NCBI RefSeq assembly: GCF_046557615.1
Contig: NZ_JBKIII010000001.1
Location: 186,001 to 250,000, forward strand
Source: Haloferax sp046557615
GTDB taxonomy: Archaea; Halobacteriota; Halobacteria; Halobacteriales; Haloferacaceae
DNA: 64,000 nt
Direction of reading: 5' to 3'
The notes under the pieces are model-generated. The model saw only the letters and a list, made by a program, of their open reading frames with translations, was not told the DNA's origin and searched no databases. The translations under genes were made by a program, and so were the position numbers. Shown here piece after piece: positions 50,436 through 58,650 of this stretch (positions are counted from its first letter, which is position 1; each line of letters starts with the position of its first letter).

Positions 50436-51590
50436 CTACTCGTACTGGTCCCGCAACTCCTCGTCGACTTCCCAAATCGCACTGCCCTCACCACGCAACA
50501 ACTTCACGCACGCAAAGAGTAGCGAGACCTGCGTGTCGAACAGCGCATACGCCGCCTGAAGTGGCCCGAGTTTCTCGCGTGACCCAAGTTTGACGAACGC
50601 CGCGAGGGCGCCCGGAACGACCAGCCCTAACGGCCCAGCAAGTGCGAGACCAGCGAGCGTAGCGGCGGCGAGCGTTCCCGCAATCAGCCACGGCGAGACA
50701 ATCATGAACCACCAGTTGAACGGCAGCACAGCACTACCGTAGAGTCCGTACCGTCCGAGTGCGTCACGGTGTTGGAACAGCAGTCGAATCAGGCCCATCG
50801 CACGGCGGTCTTTCTGCGTCCGTCGCTTCGAGAAGTCGGAGTGGGAGGCCTCTTTGTAGCGGATGTCGGGGTCGAAAACCACGCGCTTTCCATTTCGACG
50901 AATCAGCAGTGCGAGTTCGGTGTCGTCCGCGATGGAGTCGGGGTCGATAGGGACGATTTCGTCGTTCTCGAACGCCGAGAACGGACCATGGAAGATGAGG
51001 GTCGAATCGAGGTGAGATTCGAGCGTCTGGATGTGGGCTTGAATATCTCGGTAGCCTGTTTCGACTTGACTTCCACCGAGGACGTCGGCGTTGCGGCCAG
51101 TGACCGCACCGACATCGGGGTCGGCGAGATTCGCGGCGGCCTCGCGGAGCGCGTCGGGCGCGACCTTCGAGTCGCAGTCCGTCTTCACGACCATCTCGTT
51201 TTCGGCGGCAGCGTACGCGTCGTTGAGCGCCGGTGCGAGTCCACGTCGTTCGTCTTCTTCGATGAGGTTGAGCGTCGGTGCGTCTCGTTCGTCGAACCAG
51301 TCGTGGATGATGTCGCGGGTCGAATCGTCGCTCGAATCCACGATGACGACTTCGACTTTCTCCATCGGGTAGTCGAACGCGGCGATATCGTCGAGTTTGT
51401 TCTCGATGATTCGCTCTTCGTTGTACGTCGGAAGGACGATGCTGACAGAGGGCTCTGCCTCACGTTTGTCGGCAGGTGACCCTTCGGGGCCGAGAATGTA
51501 GTAGAACAGTCCGTAGAGGAGATACGGAATCCCGGTGAGCGAAAGCAGAAACATAACCTCCTTCGCCAGTCGGCGAGCGAGTGTGCGCAT
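50436..51590 (-). CDS. Membrane-bound GT2 glycosyltransferase
   Basis: A 384-residue GT2-family enzyme. One N-terminal hydrophobic helix (about residues 11-34) precedes the GT-A domain with Ile-Val-Leu-Pro-Thr-Tyr-Asn-Glu-Glu-Arg, Val-Asp-Ser-Ser-Asp-Asp-Ser-Thr and Lys-Thr-Asp-Cys-Asp (DxD, about 143-147). Three or more hydrophobic segments lie at about 295-370. An ATG eight codons upstream is in frame, but a TTATTTTTA box sits 25-32 nt from the ATG at 51590. It is divergent from aglJ. It may extend or initiate a lipid-linked glycan. Confidence 0.87.
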   Translation of the reverse strand: MRTLARRLAKEVMFLLSLTGIPYLLYGLFYYILGPEGSPADKREAEPSVSIVLPTYNEERIIENKLDDIAAFDYPMEKVEVVIVDSSDDSTRDIIHDWFDERDAPTLNLIEEDERRGLAPALNDAYAAAENEMVVKTDCDSKVAPDALREAAANLADPDVGAVTGRNADVLGGSQVETGYRDIQAHIQTLESHLDSTLIFHGPFSAFENDEIVPIDPDSIADDTELALLIRRNGKRVVFDPDIRYKEASHSDFSKRRTQKDRRAMGLIRLLFQHRDALGRYGLYGSAVLPFNWWFMIVSPWLIAGTLAAATLAGLALAGPLGLVVPGALAAFVKLGSREKLGPLQAAYALFDTQVSLLFACVKLLRGEGSAIWEVDEELRDQYE

Positions 51591-51682
51591 ACCCCCCGGT
51601 TGAACGAGGGTCATAAAAATAACTCGGGTCTCTCGGTCAAGAGCGTGTAGACAATCGGTCGAAGAACGCTGATTGGAAAGTC

Positions 51683-51691
51683 CTTTTATAT
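51683..51691 (+). promoter_or_regulatory. aglJ box A
   Basis: CTTTTATAT at 51683-51691 lies 22-30 nt before the ATG at 51713 and supports that start. Confidence 0.6.
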
Positions 51692-51712
51692 TGCCCGTGG
51701 GACGTGCCGCTA

Positions 51713-52621
51713 ATGGAGTACGACGACGTTTGCATTCTCATCCCGACCTACGACGAGGCCGAGACTATCGCCGATGTCGTCTCTGACTACCGGGACGAAG
51801 GTTTCACGAACATCCTCGTCATCGACGGGGGCTCGACAGATGGGACACGCGAACTCGCCGAGGAGGCGGGCGCGCGCGTCGTCGTGCAATCTGGGTCCGG
51901 CAAGGGTCAAGCCGTCCGCGAAGCGGTCGAAGACCACGTCCAAGCCGAATACGTCCTGATGCTCGACGGTGATGGAACGTACCTCGCAAAGGACGCAGAG
52001 AAGATGCTTGCGCCGTTCGACGAGGGGTACGAACACGTCATCGGTGACCGCTTTGCCGACATGCACGAAGGCGCGATGACGGGCCTGAACAAAATCGGCA
52101 ACGGAATCATCAATCGGGCGTTCGCGCTCATTCACGGCAAAGACTACAAAGATATCTTGAGCGGATACCGGGCGTTCACACGCGAGTCGTTCCTCGAAAT
52201 GACGCTCACGTCGGATGGCTTCGGCGTCGAGACGGAGATGGCGGTCGAATGCATCAAGCGTGGTATCGAGACAACTGTCGTTCCCACGACGTACCTTCCG
52301 CGACCCGATGGGTCGGATACGAACCTGCACCCGGTCCGCGACGGCGGTATCATCTTCCTCGAACTCTACCGCCGGGCGAAGACCAACAACCCACTGTTCT
52401 ACTTCGGCAGTGTCGGACTCGCATCGACCGCGACGGGTCTCGGACTCGCTGCCTACGTCGCCTACGAGTGGGTCTTCAAGATGATTTCGCACGAAGTCAT
52501 TGCCGTCGTCTCGGCGGCGGGAATCCTCTTCGGCGTGCAACTGCTCATGTTCGGTGTCCTCTCGGACCTGATTCTCTCACTCCACCGCGAACAGATGAAG
52601 CGCATCGAGGAATTCGAATAG
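51713..52621 (+). CDS. aglJ: Dolichol-phosphate hexosyltransferase AglJ
   Basis: A 302-residue GT2 enzyme that, in H. volcanii, adds the first hexose to dolichol phosphate in the N-glycan pathway. Seen: Ile-Leu-Ile-Pro-Thr-Tyr-Asp-Glu-Ala-Glu-Thr-Ile (about 8-19), Val-Ile-Asp-Gly-Gly-Ser-Thr-Asp-Gly-Thr, the metal-binding Asp85-Gly-Asp87, Gly-Tyr-Arg-Ala-Phe (about 155), and two C-terminal helices (about 225-250 and 263-285). It marks the other border of the island, about 16 kb from DUF368-aglB. Its role as the committed first step is conserved even where the later sugars differ. Confidence 0.92.
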   Translation: MEYDDVCILIPTYDEAETIADVVSDYRDEGFTNILVIDGGSTDGTRELAEEAGARVVVQSGSGKGQAVREAVEDHVQAEYVLMLDGDGTYLAKDAEKMLAPFDEGYEHVIGDRFADMHEGAMTGLNKIGNGIINRAFALIHGKDYKDILSGYRAFTRESFLEMTLTSDGFGVETEMAVECIKRGIETTVVPTTYLPRPDGSDTNLHPVRDGGIIFLELYRRAKTNNPLFYFGSVGLASTATGLGLAAYVAYEWVFKMISHEVIAVVSAAGILFGVQLLMFGVLSDLILSLHREQMKRIEEFE

Positions 52622-52669
52622 CGCAGCGGGTGAGCAGTCTGCGGATTAGGCGGAGAGCGTGTCGTACAA

Positions 52670-52996
52670 TTAGAAGGGGAGCAGCCCGCGGAGTCGGCCG
52701 ACGAGACTGGTCGATGCCTCGGCGCGGTAGGCTTCGAACACTGGGTGAAGGTCGTTGAGGAGGTCGTTTCGTGAGTCGTAGTGTGTTCGCTCGGTAGCCT
52801 TGAGTGCGTCGTCGATCGTCACAGTCGTCTCGTTGGCATCGACTGGGATAGCGACGTGGTCGAGAGCGTCGGCGATGGTCTCGGTATCGGCGGGGAAATC
52901 GACGTCTTTCTCGTCGAGGTGGGGTGCGAGTGCCGCGATGCCGAACTCGATAGCGTCTGGTTCTGTCCCGTCTCCACTCGGGGGTCTCACTGCCAT
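52670..52996 (-). CDS. Conserved haloarchaeal hypothetical protein (DUF5789-like)
   Basis: A 108-residue acidic protein with a Val-Asp-Phe-Pro-Ala-Asp-Thr-Glu-Thr-Ile segment and a helical middle (Ala-Leu-Lys-Ala-Thr-Glu-Arg ... Asp-Leu-Leu-Asn-Asp-Leu). It resembles the DUF5789 family, as I recall it. No catalytic motif is apparent. It lies convergent with aglJ, 48 bases apart, and outside the obvious glycan operons. Confidence 0.68.
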   Translation of the reverse strand: MAVRPPSGDGTEPDAIEFGIAALAPHLDEKDVDFPADTETIADALDHVAIPVDANETTVTIDDALKATERTHYDSRNDLLNDLHPVFEAYRAEASTSLVGRLRGLLPF

Positions 52997-53110
52997 TGAT
53001 ACCGATTACGTGTTCATCCGTGGAAAAACCCCCGAACGACCGACACGATATCTTCTTCGTTCGATTCGCTGACCGTGGGCGTTATCTGACACGCGCTCAT
53101 GGCTTCTCGT

Positions 53111-53323
53111 ATGACTGAGTACACGACGGTTTCTATCCCGAAAGAACTGGCCGCGCGCGTCGAAGAGACTATCGAAGGAACGACGTTTTCGAGTACGAGC
53201 GACCTCGTTCGCTTCCTGCTTCGAAGTATCGTCATCCAACACCAGCGTTCTGGTGGCGAACTCTCTGACTCGGAGTTTCAAGAAATCGCGGACAACCTCC
53301 GCGACCTCGGATACCTGAAGTAA
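53111..53323 (+). CDS. Ribbon-helix-helix (CopG-like) regulator
   Basis: A 70-residue RHH protein: Thr-Glu-Tyr-Thr-Thr-Val-Ser-Ile-Pro-Lys-Glu-Leu forms the beta strand, followed by two helices with Thr-Ser-Asp-Leu-Val-Arg-Phe-Leu-Leu-Arg. An upstream ATG at 53099 is in frame, but a TTATC box (53082-53086) places the leaderless start at 53111. These proteins bind DNA as dimers, often as autorepressors or antitoxin-like factors; no toxin gene is adjacent. Confidence 0.83.
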   Translation: MTEYTTVSIPKELAARVEETIEGTTFSSTSDLVRFLLRSIVIQHQRSGGELSDSEFQEIADNLRDLGYLK

Positions 53324-53362
53324 CGACGGTGACAGGTCTCGCGGCCGCCAGTCTGTCTGTTT

Positions 53363-53842
53363 TCAGAGTTCTTCGACTGGCGGTTCGGCATCGACGACGA
53401 CGAGTTCGAGCTTTCGGCCCGAGCGGTCGAACGCGCCGAGCGTGTCGTCGTCCCACGGTGGAACCGCGAGCAACACCACTGCCGCAAAGTCGTCTCGCTC
53501 GGTGAGTTTGAACGGCCCTTGGGGGTGTGTGAGAAAACGAGCGCGCCCGCGACCCGCCGGGGTGCCGAGGTCAACGCCGAAGACCTTCCGAACCGACTGC
53601 CCGGCACTGGGCAAGTAGAAGTGGGTCAGAATCGGCGTTTCGGGGTCGAGGTCGAATGTCGCATCGAACGACGACGCGGGCGTCGCATCGAGTACCACGT
53701 TCATCTCGCTCGGTTCGTTCTCTTCTGCGAGTTCGAGAAGCACGTCGACGAGTCCACGAGTGATGTGTACTCGACGTGGCTCACTTTGGTCTCGTCGCGG
53801 TGGGTCGCCCGCGTTCTCGATAGAGTTGGTGTTGCCTGTCAT
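53363..53842 (-). CDS. Conserved acidic hypothetical protein
   Basis: A 159-residue acidic protein with strand/turn-rich segments (Met-Asn-Val-Val-Leu-Asp-Ala-Thr-Pro, Ile-Leu-Thr-His-Phe-Tyr-Leu-Pro) and the sequence Pro-Pro-Trp-Asp-Asp-Asp near its end. I do not recognise a family. It follows the next minus-strand gene by nine bases, so the two could be co-transcribed. Confidence 0.66.
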   Translation of the reverse strand: MTGNTNSIENAGDPPRRDQSEPRRVHITRGLVDVLLELAEENEPSEMNVVLDATPASSFDATFDLDPETPILTHFYLPSAGQSVRKVFGVDLGTPAGRGRARFLTHPQGPFKLTERDDFAAVVLLAVPPWDDDTLGAFDRSGRKLELVVVDAEPPVEEL

Positions 53843-53851
53843 GGGTGGGCC

Positions 53852-54538
53852 TCAGTTCGAGACCATCGACTTGAGTGCCTTCAGATACGCGCTCGGGAGG
53901 TTCGACCGAGAGTTCGAGAGGGCAGTTCGCATGGCGCTTCCTGCATTCTCGGGAACGCCCGCCCCGTGGCCGACGAGGAGTCGCTCGGGGCTGTACTTCG
54001 ACAGCATGCGACGCGGTGGGAAGAGTCGAAGCATCGGGTGGACACCGAGGCTCTCACCGGATGCGCAGAAGTAATCGACCGTCCCCAGTGCTTCGGGGAC
54101 GATGAGCAGCGAGAGTTCGGGATGGTAGAATCCGACTTCTTGCCACGGTGGAACCGAGCGGTCCACGACACGGAAGGTTTCGAACCCGGTATCTGCGAGC
54201 GTCGTTCCGAATCGCTCGACTGGGGCGTTGAGTTCGGTTGCGACGCCGGTCATCCACGAAGCGACGTAGACGGGAACCTCGTGGCGATTCGCCATTGCGG
54301 CAGCGTCGCGTTTGTGGCGGTCGAGACCGACGACGACTCCCGCAACGTCGCCGAACTCAGCGAAGAGGTCGTCAACGCCCGGTGCGTCCACGGGGTCGAA
54401 CACCCAGACGTCACCGTCGAGTTCGACTGCGTGACTCGCGCGTTGCATGGCTTCGTCGGGGTACGCGAGCCAACCAACGCCGTGTTCCCAGCGGTCGATT
54501 TCGTGGAGTTGTGTCGTTCCACGACCTTTCATCGGCAT
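53852..54538 (-). CDS. Degenerate metallo-beta-lactamase-like hypothetical protein
   Basis: A 228-residue protein. Layout and the segment Val-Gly-Leu-Asp-Arg-His-Lys-Arg-Asp-Ala (about residue 70) recall the metallo-beta-lactamase fold, but the His-x-His-x-Asp-His metal motif has been lost. A possible remnant of the later site is Leu-Leu-Val-Gly-His-Gly-Ala-Gly. It would be a non-metal or structural derivative (inference). An A/T box (RC of about 54562-54569) supports the ATG at 54538 rather than an earlier in-frame Met. Confidence 0.6.
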   Translation of the reverse strand: MPMKGRGTTQLHEIDRWEHGVGWLAYPDEAMQRASHAVELDGDVWVFDPVDAPGVDDLFAEFGDVAGVVVGLDRHKRDAAAMANRHEVPVYVASWMTGVATELNAPVERFGTTLADTGFETFRVVDRSVPPWQEVGFYHPELSLLIVPEALGTVDYFCASGESLGVHPMLRLFPPRRMLSKYSPERLLVGHGAGVPENAGSAMRTALSNSRSNLPSAYLKALKSMVSN

Positions 54539-54670
54539 ACATGTCACGTGGGCCGGAAATCGCATAAGCCCTCTCACTACGGGGGTTTCGTCCGGTAGTC
54601 GTGGTGGAAGGTGAGAGGAGGCACGATGGAGGGCTGAACGTCACTCCTCAGAAAACCAGCATTCGACGAT

Positions 54671-54958
54671 TCAGAGTTTGTCCGTGTCGATATCGACGCC
54701 CGGCGGGGTGACGACGAGGAACTTTCGGAAGTGCATCAAGTTGCCGTCCATGTCTTTGATGTCGCGTGCGAACTTCGAGGCGAGTTTGTTCAAGTCGCCC
54801 TCGATGGAGAGAAAGAGGACGTTCCCGCGTGCGATAGAGTCGATCCACTCTTCAGGTGGCGTCGAGCCGTCGAGGACACCGAGTACGACGCCGCCTTCTG
54901 TGTCGTCTGACGGAAGATGTTCTTCGGCAGTCTGCAAGTTGAGGTTGAAGTCGCCCAT
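54671..54958 (-). CDS. Conserved haloarchaeal hypothetical protein (DUF5779-like)
   Basis: A 95-residue acidic protein starting Met-Gly-Asp-Phe-Asn-Leu-Asn-Leu. A central hydrophobic strand (Gly-Val-Val-Leu-Gly-Val-Leu-Asp-Gly) and a C-terminal Val-Val-Thr-Pro-Pro-Gly-Val-Asp lie either side of a Lys-rich helix. It resembles the DUF5779 family, as I recall. The longer open frame upstream of 54958 is not acidic and has no box A at the right distance. Confidence 0.7.
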   Translation of the reverse strand: MGDFNLNLQTAEEHLPSDDTEGGVVLGVLDGSTPPEEWIDSIARGNVLFLSIEGDLNKLASKFARDIKDMDGNLMHFRKFLVVTPPGVDIDTDKL

Positions 54959-55303
54959 ACCCCGTGCGTGGCAGAGCGATGAGAAAAGCGTTCGGACCGT
55001 TTTGCTCTCAGAAGGCGAGCCAACCGAGCGCGAGGCGACGACTGGCGAGTTCACATTCGTCCACTCGTGAGTGCGCGTACCCACCACGAACTTTTGTTTA
55101 TAAACCTTGAACTATTAGATTATCTCTTCATAGCGTGGAATCCTGTGACAGCATATCAAGTCATTCTATGACATGAATGTATAATAGGTCGTTGATGTCT
55201 TGCGATTCGGGGGTTTTGGTAACTGTTCACAGATTCAAGATAACAATCATGATACTGTCTGTGGGAAACATTTAAATATGGGTTCGTGTACCTGACTGAC
55301 ACA
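54959..55303. other. AT-rich region upstream of leuA
   Basis: About 345 bases, notably AT-rich. It holds a perfect GTTTATAAAC palindrome (55093-55102), a small GTCAT-TCT-ATGAC hairpin (55160-55172) and the leuA box A (55270-55279). I see no gene. The spacing and palindromes make it a plausible operator region for the leucine operon. Confidence 0.5.
55270..55279 (+). promoter_or_regulatory. leuA box A
   Basis: ATTTAAATAT at 55270-55279 lies 25-34 nt before the ATG at 55304. That ATG is in a different frame from the rest of leuA (see leuA). Confidence 0.65.
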
Positions 55304-56537
55304 ATGTCTCACAACATGACGGAGGATTCGTCGGGTAGCCCGGCGGGTCGAGTTCTTCCAGGGCACATTAGCCCAACAATCTGAAATCGAAAACGTACGG
55401 ATTTTCGACACGACGCTCCGCGACGGCGAGCAGTCGCCCCGAACCTCGTTCTCGTACGAGGAAAAACGGGATATTGCGGCGATGCTCGACAGCATGGGTA
55501 CCCACGTCATCGAGGCTGGGTTCCCCGTCAACTCCGATGCGGAGTTCGAAGCAGTCGCGGATATCGCGGCGGCAACTGACGCGACGACCTGTGGACTGGC
55601 CCGCGTCGTCGACAAAGACATCGAAGCCGCGCTGGATGCTGGCGTCGATATGGTACACACGTTCGTGAGTACCAGCGACGTGCAACTGGCCGACTCGATG
55701 CACGCCTCCCGCGAAGAAGCGGTCGAACGCGCCGTCCACAGTGTCGAGCGCGTCCGCGACGCAGGTGTCGAAGTAATGTTCTCGCCGATGGACGCCACGC
55801 GAACCGACGAGGCGTTCCTCATCGAAGTCGTCGAAGCCGTGACCGACGCGGGCGTCGATTGGATTAACCTCCCCGACACCTGTGGGGTTGCGACCCCGAC
55901 GCGCTTCGCAAAGATGGTCAAGACCGTCCGCGAACACACTGACGCCGAAATCGACGTACACACGCACGACGACTTCGGACTGGCCTCCGCGAACGCGATG
56001 GCTGGCTTCGAAGCAGGTGCGTCGCAGGCGCAAGTGTCGGTCAACGGCATCGGCGAACGCGCAGGCAACGCGGCCTACGAAGAGGTCGTGATGTCGGCAG
56101 AATCACTGTACGGCGTCGATACCGGTATCGACACCACGCAAATCACGAAGTTGGCTCGCATCGTCGAGGCGGCTTCCGACATCCCGGTTCCGGCCAACAA
56201 GCCGGTCGTCGGGCGCAACGCGTTCTCCCACGAAAGCGGCATCCACGCGGCGGGTGTCATCGAGAACGCCGACACGTTCGAGCCGGGTGTCATGACCCCA
56301 GAGATGGTCGGCGCGACCCGCGAGTTCGTCCTCGGCAAGCACACGGGGACGCACTCGGTACGCAAGCGCCTCGAAGATATCGGGTACGAACCGACGGACG
56401 CCGAGGTCCGTGAAGTAACCCGCCGCGTCAAAGACACTGGCGCGGAGAAAGAGCGCATCAACGACGAGACGCTGAAGGCGTTCGCTCAGAACGTCGGCGT
56501 CACCACAAAAGAGGACACGGAGGAGGTTCGCGTCTGA
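55304..56537 (+). CDS. leuA: 2-isopropylmalate synthase with an apparent N-terminal +1 frameshift
   Basis: First leucine-specific enzyme: condenses acetyl-CoA and 2-oxoisovalerate. The catalytic frame contains Arg-Ile-Phe-Asp-Thr-Thr-Leu-Arg-Asp-Gly-Glu-Gln-Ser-Pro at about 55401 and continues to the stop at 56537, with His-x-His-metal (Val-His-Thr-His-Asp-Asp) and Gly-Ile-Gly-Glu-Arg-Ala-Gly-Asn. No C-terminal regulatory LeuA domain is present. No ATG, GTG or TTG precedes the catalytic motif in this frame after the TGA at 55317. The box-A-positioned ATG at 55304 is in another frame and hits TGA at 55382. A +1 shift between 55320 and 55384 is required, or a sequencing error or disabled allele. 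Confidence 0.85.
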
Positions 56538-56566
56538 TGAGGCTGGGCTGTGGCCCCTCAGGGCGA

Positions 56567-56591
56567 CCGCCCCGCACGCTCGTTCGGGCGG
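56567..56591 (+). terminator. GC-rich hairpin after leuA
   Basis: CCGCCC(C)G (56567-56574) pairs with CGGGCGG (56585-56591), with one bulge and a 10-nt loop, 30 bases after the leuA stop. A second small stem, GGGCG-AC-CGCCC, overlaps it. It may end most leuA transcripts and separate leuA from the ilvB leader transcript (inference). No T-run follows. Confidence 0.42.
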
Positions 56592-56624
56592 CAGAGGAGT
56601 GCAACACTTGCTCGCCGCGAAACT

Positions 56625-56631
56625 GTTATTA
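56625..56631 (+). promoter_or_regulatory. Box A of the ilv leader ORF
   Basis: GTTATTA at 56625-56631 lies about 27-33 nt before the ATG at 56658, the expected leaderless spacing for a transcript that begins with the leader peptide ORF. Confidence 0.5.
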
Positions 56632-56657
56632 CCACCCAAGCGCACGTGTGGCATACG

Positions 56658-56756
56658 ATGAGACAGCACGACTCGTGTTCGACGACTGTCGCTCCCCGCG
56701 GAGCCCGCAGTCTCGACGCTGGTGCTGTCCGCGCGCTCATTATTGTAGGGGTCTAG
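56658..56756 (+). CDS. Candidate ilv leader peptide (32 aa)
   Basis: A 32-codon leaderless ORF between leuA and ilvB. Its last codons read Ala-Leu-Ile-Ile-Val-Gly-Val-stop, so five of the last seven residues are branched-chain amino acids, the very products of the operon. A perfect stem AGGGG-TCTAG-CCCCT (56747-56761) overlaps the last three codons and the stop. A competing stem, CGCGGA (56697-56702) with TCCGCG (56728-56733), lies inside the ORF. This is the layout of an attenuator or translation-coupled sensor, not previously known to me in haloarchaea. Function is inferred. Confidence 0.55.
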   Translation: MRQHDSCSTTVAPRGARSLDAGAVRALIIVGV

Positions 56757-56761
56757 CCCCT
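56747..56761 (+). promoter_or_regulatory. Hairpin covering the end of the ilv leader ORF
   Basis: AGGGG (56747-56751), loop TCTAG, CCCCT (56757-56761). The leader stop codon TAG is in the loop/stem junction. A ribosome paused at the Leu-Ile-Ile-Val codons (56736-56747) would keep it from forming. Confidence 0.5.
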
Positions 56762-56887
56762 CATCATTCCACTTCTCAGTCCCACGGATTCGCACCGTAT
56801 TCAGCCATCTCTGGAGTCCCCTATATGGAGCACCACCACTACACTAACCGACCGCGCGCGCATCGCTATCGAACAACACGAACACAC

Positions 56888-56893
56888 GGAGGT
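56888..56893 (+). promoter_or_regulatory. Strong Shine-Dalgarno before ilvB
   Basis: GGAGGT at 56888-56893, five bases before the ilvB ATG. Most genes here are leaderless and lack such a site. It shows ilvB is translated from within a leadered RNA, in agreement with an upstream leader. A second possible box A (CTATAT, about 56820-56826) would give a short leader instead. Confidence 0.65.
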
Positions 56894-56898
56894 CGAAC

Positions 56899-58650
56899 AT
56901 GAGCGAACGAACCGCAACGACGTCCGAACCAGCAGAAACCGACGAAACGCCAACCAAGACCGAAGTCACTTCGGGCGCAACCGCCGTCATCCGGGCGCTC
57001 GAAAACGCCGGTGTCGAAACCGCATTCGGGGTGCAAGGTGGGGCAATCATGCCCATCTACGACGCCCTGTACGGCTCTGACATCCGGCACGTGACGATGG
57101 CCCACGAACAGGCCGCCGCCCACGCCGCTGACGCCTATGGCGTCGTCCACGGCGACCCCGGCGTCTGTCTGGCTACTTCTGGCCCCGGCGCGACGAACCT
57201 CGTGACCGGCATCGCCGACGCCAACATGGACTCTGATGCGATGCTCGCACTGACCGGGCAGGTTCCGTCGGATATGGTCGGTTCGGACGCGTTCCAAGAG
57301 ACCGACACCACGGGCGTCACCGCACCGATTACGAAGCACAATTACTTCGCTAACGACACCGACACCGTCGGCGACACCGTCGGTGAAGCGTTCGAATTAG
57401 CTCGTGAAGGCCGACCCGGTCCGACGCTCGTCGACCTCCCGAAAGACATCTCACTCGGTGAGACGACGCGCGAACCCGGTCGGGCACGTGCTCCCGAAAC
57501 CGCACGCTCTCGAACTGACCCCGACGACGACGCCGTTGCAGACGCGGCCCGCGCCATCGAGCGCGCGGAGAAGCCGTTGTTGCTCTTCGGCGGCGGCGTC
57601 ATCAAAGCCAACGCGACCGAAGTCGCTCGCTCCTTTGCGTTCGAACACGAGATTCCGGTCGTCACCACGATGCCCGGCATCGGTTCGTTCCCCGAGGACC
57701 ACGACCTGTGTCTCTCGTGGGCGGGCATGCACGGGACCGGCTACGCGAACATGGCAATCACGCACACCGACTGCCTCATCGCGGTCGGCACGCGCTTCGA
57801 CGACCGCCTGACCGGCGGCATCGACACGTTCGCACCCGAGGCCGAAGTCGTCCACATCGACATCGACCCGGCGGAAATCTCGAAGAACATCCACGCGGAC
57901 TACCCCGTCGTCGGCGACGCTGGTCGCGCGCTCGAACGCATCGACACCGAGATGGCACACAGCCCCGACGCCCGCGAGTGGGCAGCACAGTGCCAGACGT
58001 GGAAAGACGAGTACCCGATGGACTACGCCGCCCCCGAGGACGAACCGGTCAAACCCCAGTTCGTCGTCGAGGCACTGGACGAAGCGACGCCCGACGACAC
58101 CATCGTCACCACGGGCGTCGGCCAGCACCAGATGTGGGCCGCCCAGTACTGGACGTTCAGCGAACCACGGCGCTGGGTCTCGTCGCACGGTCTCGGCACG
58201 ATGGGATACGGACTTCCGGCGGCCATCGGCGCACGACTCGCCGCTGACGACGACCAATCGGTCGTTTGCGTTGACGGCGACGCCTCGTTCTTGATGACGA
58301 TGCAGGAACTCTCCGTTGCCGTCCGCGAGAATCTGGACATCACGGTCGCCATCCTCAACAACAAGTACATCGGGATGGTTCGACAGTGGCAGGACGCCTT
58401 CTTCGAAGGCCGACACATGGCCGCTGGCTACGACTGGTGTCCTCGATTCGACAAACTCGCAGAGGCCTTCGGCGCTCGCGGATGGGCCGTCGATTCCTAC
58501 GAAGAAGTGCCCAACGCAATCGAAGAAGCACTGGCCTACGATGGCCCATCGGTTATCGACTTCCACGTCGACCCCGCAGAGAACGTCTACCCGATGGTTT
58601 CGTCGGGTGGCGCGAACGGCAAATTCGCACTCAGTGAGGACCAATTATGA
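56899..58650 (+). CDS. ilvB: Acetolactate synthase large subunit
   Basis: A 583-residue ThDP enzyme that makes 2-acetolactate or 2-aceto-2-hydroxybutyrate for Val, Leu and Ile. Catalytic Glu is in Ala-His-Glu-Gln-Ala-Ala-Ala-His (about residue 69). Other marks: Thr-Ser-Gly-Pro-Gly-Ala-Thr-Asn, the FAD-type Gly-Gly-Gly-Val-Ile-Lys region, and the ThDP motif Gly-Asp-Ala-Ser-Phe ... Asn-Asn-Lys (about 459-494). An acidic, Thr-rich N-terminal extension (about 25 residues) precedes the fold. Four-base overlap with ilvN. Confidence 0.96.
   Translation: MSERTATTSEPAETDETPTKTEVTSGATAVIRALENAGVETAFGVQGGAIMPIYDALYGSDIRHVTMAHEQAAAHAADAYGVVHGDPGVCLATSGPGATNLVTGIADANMDSDAMLALTGQVPSDMVGSDAFQETDTTGVTAPITKHNYFANDTDTVGDTVGEAFELAREGRPGPTLVDLPKDISLGETTREPGRARAPETARSRTDPDDDAVADAARAIERAEKPLLLFGGGVIKANATEVARSFAFEHEIPVVTTMPGIGSFPEDHDLCLSWAGMHGTGYANMAITHTDCLIAVGTRFDDRLTGGIDTFAPEAEVVHIDIDPAEISKNIHADYPVVGDAGRALERIDTEMAHSPDAREWAAQCQTWKDEYPMDYAAPEDEPVKPQFVVEALDEATPDDTIVTTGVGQHQMWAAQYWTFSEPRRWVSSHGLGTMGYGLPAAIGARLAADDDQSVVCVDGDASFLMTMQELSVAVRENLDITVAILNNKYIGMVRQWQDAFFEGRHMAAGYDWCPRFDKLAEAFGARGWAVDSYEEVPNAIEEALAYDGPSVIDFHVDPAENVYPMVSSGGANGKFALSEDQL

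Noticed and set aside
55482..56537. LeuA starting at the internal ATG 55482
   Set aside because: This start would delete the catalytic FDTTLRDGEQ segment that is encoded in the same frame upstream, so it cannot give a working enzyme.
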